A stretch of DNA of 64,000 nucleotides from Siphonodentalium dalli (lineage: Eukaryota > Mollusca > Scaphopoda > Gadilida > Siphonodentaliidae). Every line of letters begins with the position of its first letter. The first letter of the stretch is position 1. A model generated the notes under the pieces. It was not told the origin of the DNA. It saw nothing but the letters and a program-made list of their open reading frames with translations, and searched no databases. This document shows, in pieces, positions 62,764-64,000 of the stretch. The stretch is from NCBI GenBank assembly GCA_032622095.1, contig CP136069.1, forward strand, positions 81,862,958 to 81,926,957. The letters run 5' to 3'. The translations under genes were made by a program, and so were the position numbers.

Positions 62764-64000
62764 CGTGGCTTGCCGAGTGTCTGGCTCAAATATCATACCC
62801 GAAGGTGAGATTTCACCGCTGCACCCTTCCACAATTATTTTTCTCCCTCCACATGACAATTACCGCCATTAATTACAGAATCTGACAAAATATTGATCGA
62901 ATATATATGTATTCCCCGTGTGAAAGTACTCTATATATCATAGATGCATAGTTTGTAGAACATTGCCAGAAGAAAACGCTGAAGCGATAAGAAAACACCG
63001 CTTTGAGCTCACTCCTCCATGACAGTCTATGATCAAACAACACGCGGAATATCGAGGTCAATTTGTTTGTATCGCATGCGGAGTGAAATTGACAAGATGA
63101 ATCTCATTCTAATGATGTGTGTGATCTTTATAATGGTACATTTAATTTGTTATTTTATGCTTTTGATGTATAATTTCATAATTAAAATGCTCAAGCGAGA
63201 CAATTATAATTAAGTCATGTGCTCATTTGGTATACCTTACTCGTATTTAAATTGGCGCAGTATTAGATTCGCGCACCCCATTGGTGCGCGAATTGAAATA
63301 CTGCGCGAATTTAAATCCGTTTTAAGGCTATATAGTTTACCAATATATGTGTAGTATGGTAAATGCGTAGGTTATATGTAATCATATGTTGATTACATGA
63401 CTTACTTATGAAGTTAATGTGTCACTGATCTATGAATGAGGTCGCCAGAGGTTGAATTTACTGATGCTATCTCACATAGTGGGCTAGTCTCACGAAACTC
63501 ACCTTCTGGGTGACCTCATTCAGCCATTGAACACTATAATCAGAATGAGGTCCCCAGAGGCTGAATATAGTGAGATTAGCCAGCTAAAAGCATCACGAAA
63601 TTCATCCTCTGGGGACCTCATCCTATTCATACATTGGAACACTATAATCAGAATGAGGCACCTATAGGGTGAATTTAGTGAGGCTAGCCAGTAGCCAGAT
63701 ATGCGGGGTAGCAAACTAAATTCACCCTCTGGGGACATAATTCTGAAAATGTCAGGCACCTTATTTTGAGGTCTGATTAGGTACAACCACCAATTAGAAA
63801 AGGTGTAGTTTGAAATTCTATAGATAGCTCATACATTTGTTCATCCCATTAACTATCCCTTATATAACTGTTTTAAGATGAATCTAAAACAAAAACTGGT
63901 TTTGGTTAGAGACTAAAAATATGGCATAGGTTCTCGGCAGGCCACAAAATAAGTTTGATGATCGCATTTGATGTATCGTGGTGTTATTTAGAGGTCGACT
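62764..64000. repeat. Direct duplication, unit 2 (runs to window end)
   Basis: Nearly collinear with 61112-62372, including the three hairpins (63436-63728). Divergence is a few percent. The unit ends essentially where the window ends, so further copies may follow. Confidence 0.85.

Noticed and set aside
61381-63213. 64-aa membrane-like frame conserved in both duplication units (61381-61576 and 63019-63213)
   Set aside because: By eye about 8 of some 11 nucleotide differences change the amino acid, as expected for neutral drift after duplication, and no family resemblance is seen.

Overview
This is an AT-rich, intron- and transposon-dense eukaryotic nuclear DNA segment, almost certainly from an invertebrate animal. 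The only recognisable host gene is the 3' part of VPS13B (COH1). It lies on the + strand in ten exons, about 1.9-24.9 kb, joined by GT..AG introns with compatible phases and ending in the C-terminal PH-like region. A dispersed 'gagttattccccttt / accatgggaacctgtg' repeat near 18 kb and the style of the LINE remnants suggest a marine lophotrochozoan such as a mollusc. That taxonomic placement is an inference, not a demonstration.

Layout. 1-1.9 kb: a 122-bp tandem repeat and a hAT-type MITE. 1.9-24.9 kb: VPS13B, whose introns are filled with at least five MITE families: palindromic 'GAATGAGGTC' elements; TTAA-flanked piggyBac-like elements; TA-flanked 'CAGTAATGCC' elements; TA-flanked 'AAGGCCCACTTAATTTTC' elements; and hAT elements with 8-bp duplications. 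A 4.86-kb palindromic element with a minisatellite core fills most of one intron. 25-46 kb: intergenic DNA with more MITEs, two decayed LINE reverse-transcriptase 3' ends, degenerate tandem arrays, and a roughly 200-bp satellite interrupted by a hAT element. 46-47.3 kb: a 1.25-kb segment with a small acidic ORF, lying inside a split MITE. 48.06-57.01 kb: the most notable object, described next. 57-64 kb: dispersed repeats, two direct duplications (about 0.68 kb and about 1.2 kb units) and more MITE hairpins.

The 8,955-bp object at 48057-57011 is a near-perfect palindrome: two arms of about 3.8 kb and a loop of about 1.3 kb. It starts AGT, ends ACT, and is flanked by a 6-bp target duplication (AATATA). 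Deleting it and one duplication copy restores a sequence that matches the adjacent repeat copy. AG..CT termini plus 6-bp duplications are hallmarks of Polinton/Maverick elements (adintovirus-like). Each arm carries the same set of small intron-less genes reading outward: a single-pass membrane protein, a small basic protein, an 81-aa protein and a C2H2 zinc-finger protein. None of the Polinton core genes (PolB, integrase, ATPase, protease, capsid) is recognisable. I read it as a non-autonomous, fold-back derivative of a Polinton-like element. That origin is inferred; the palindrome, ends and duplication are seen directly.
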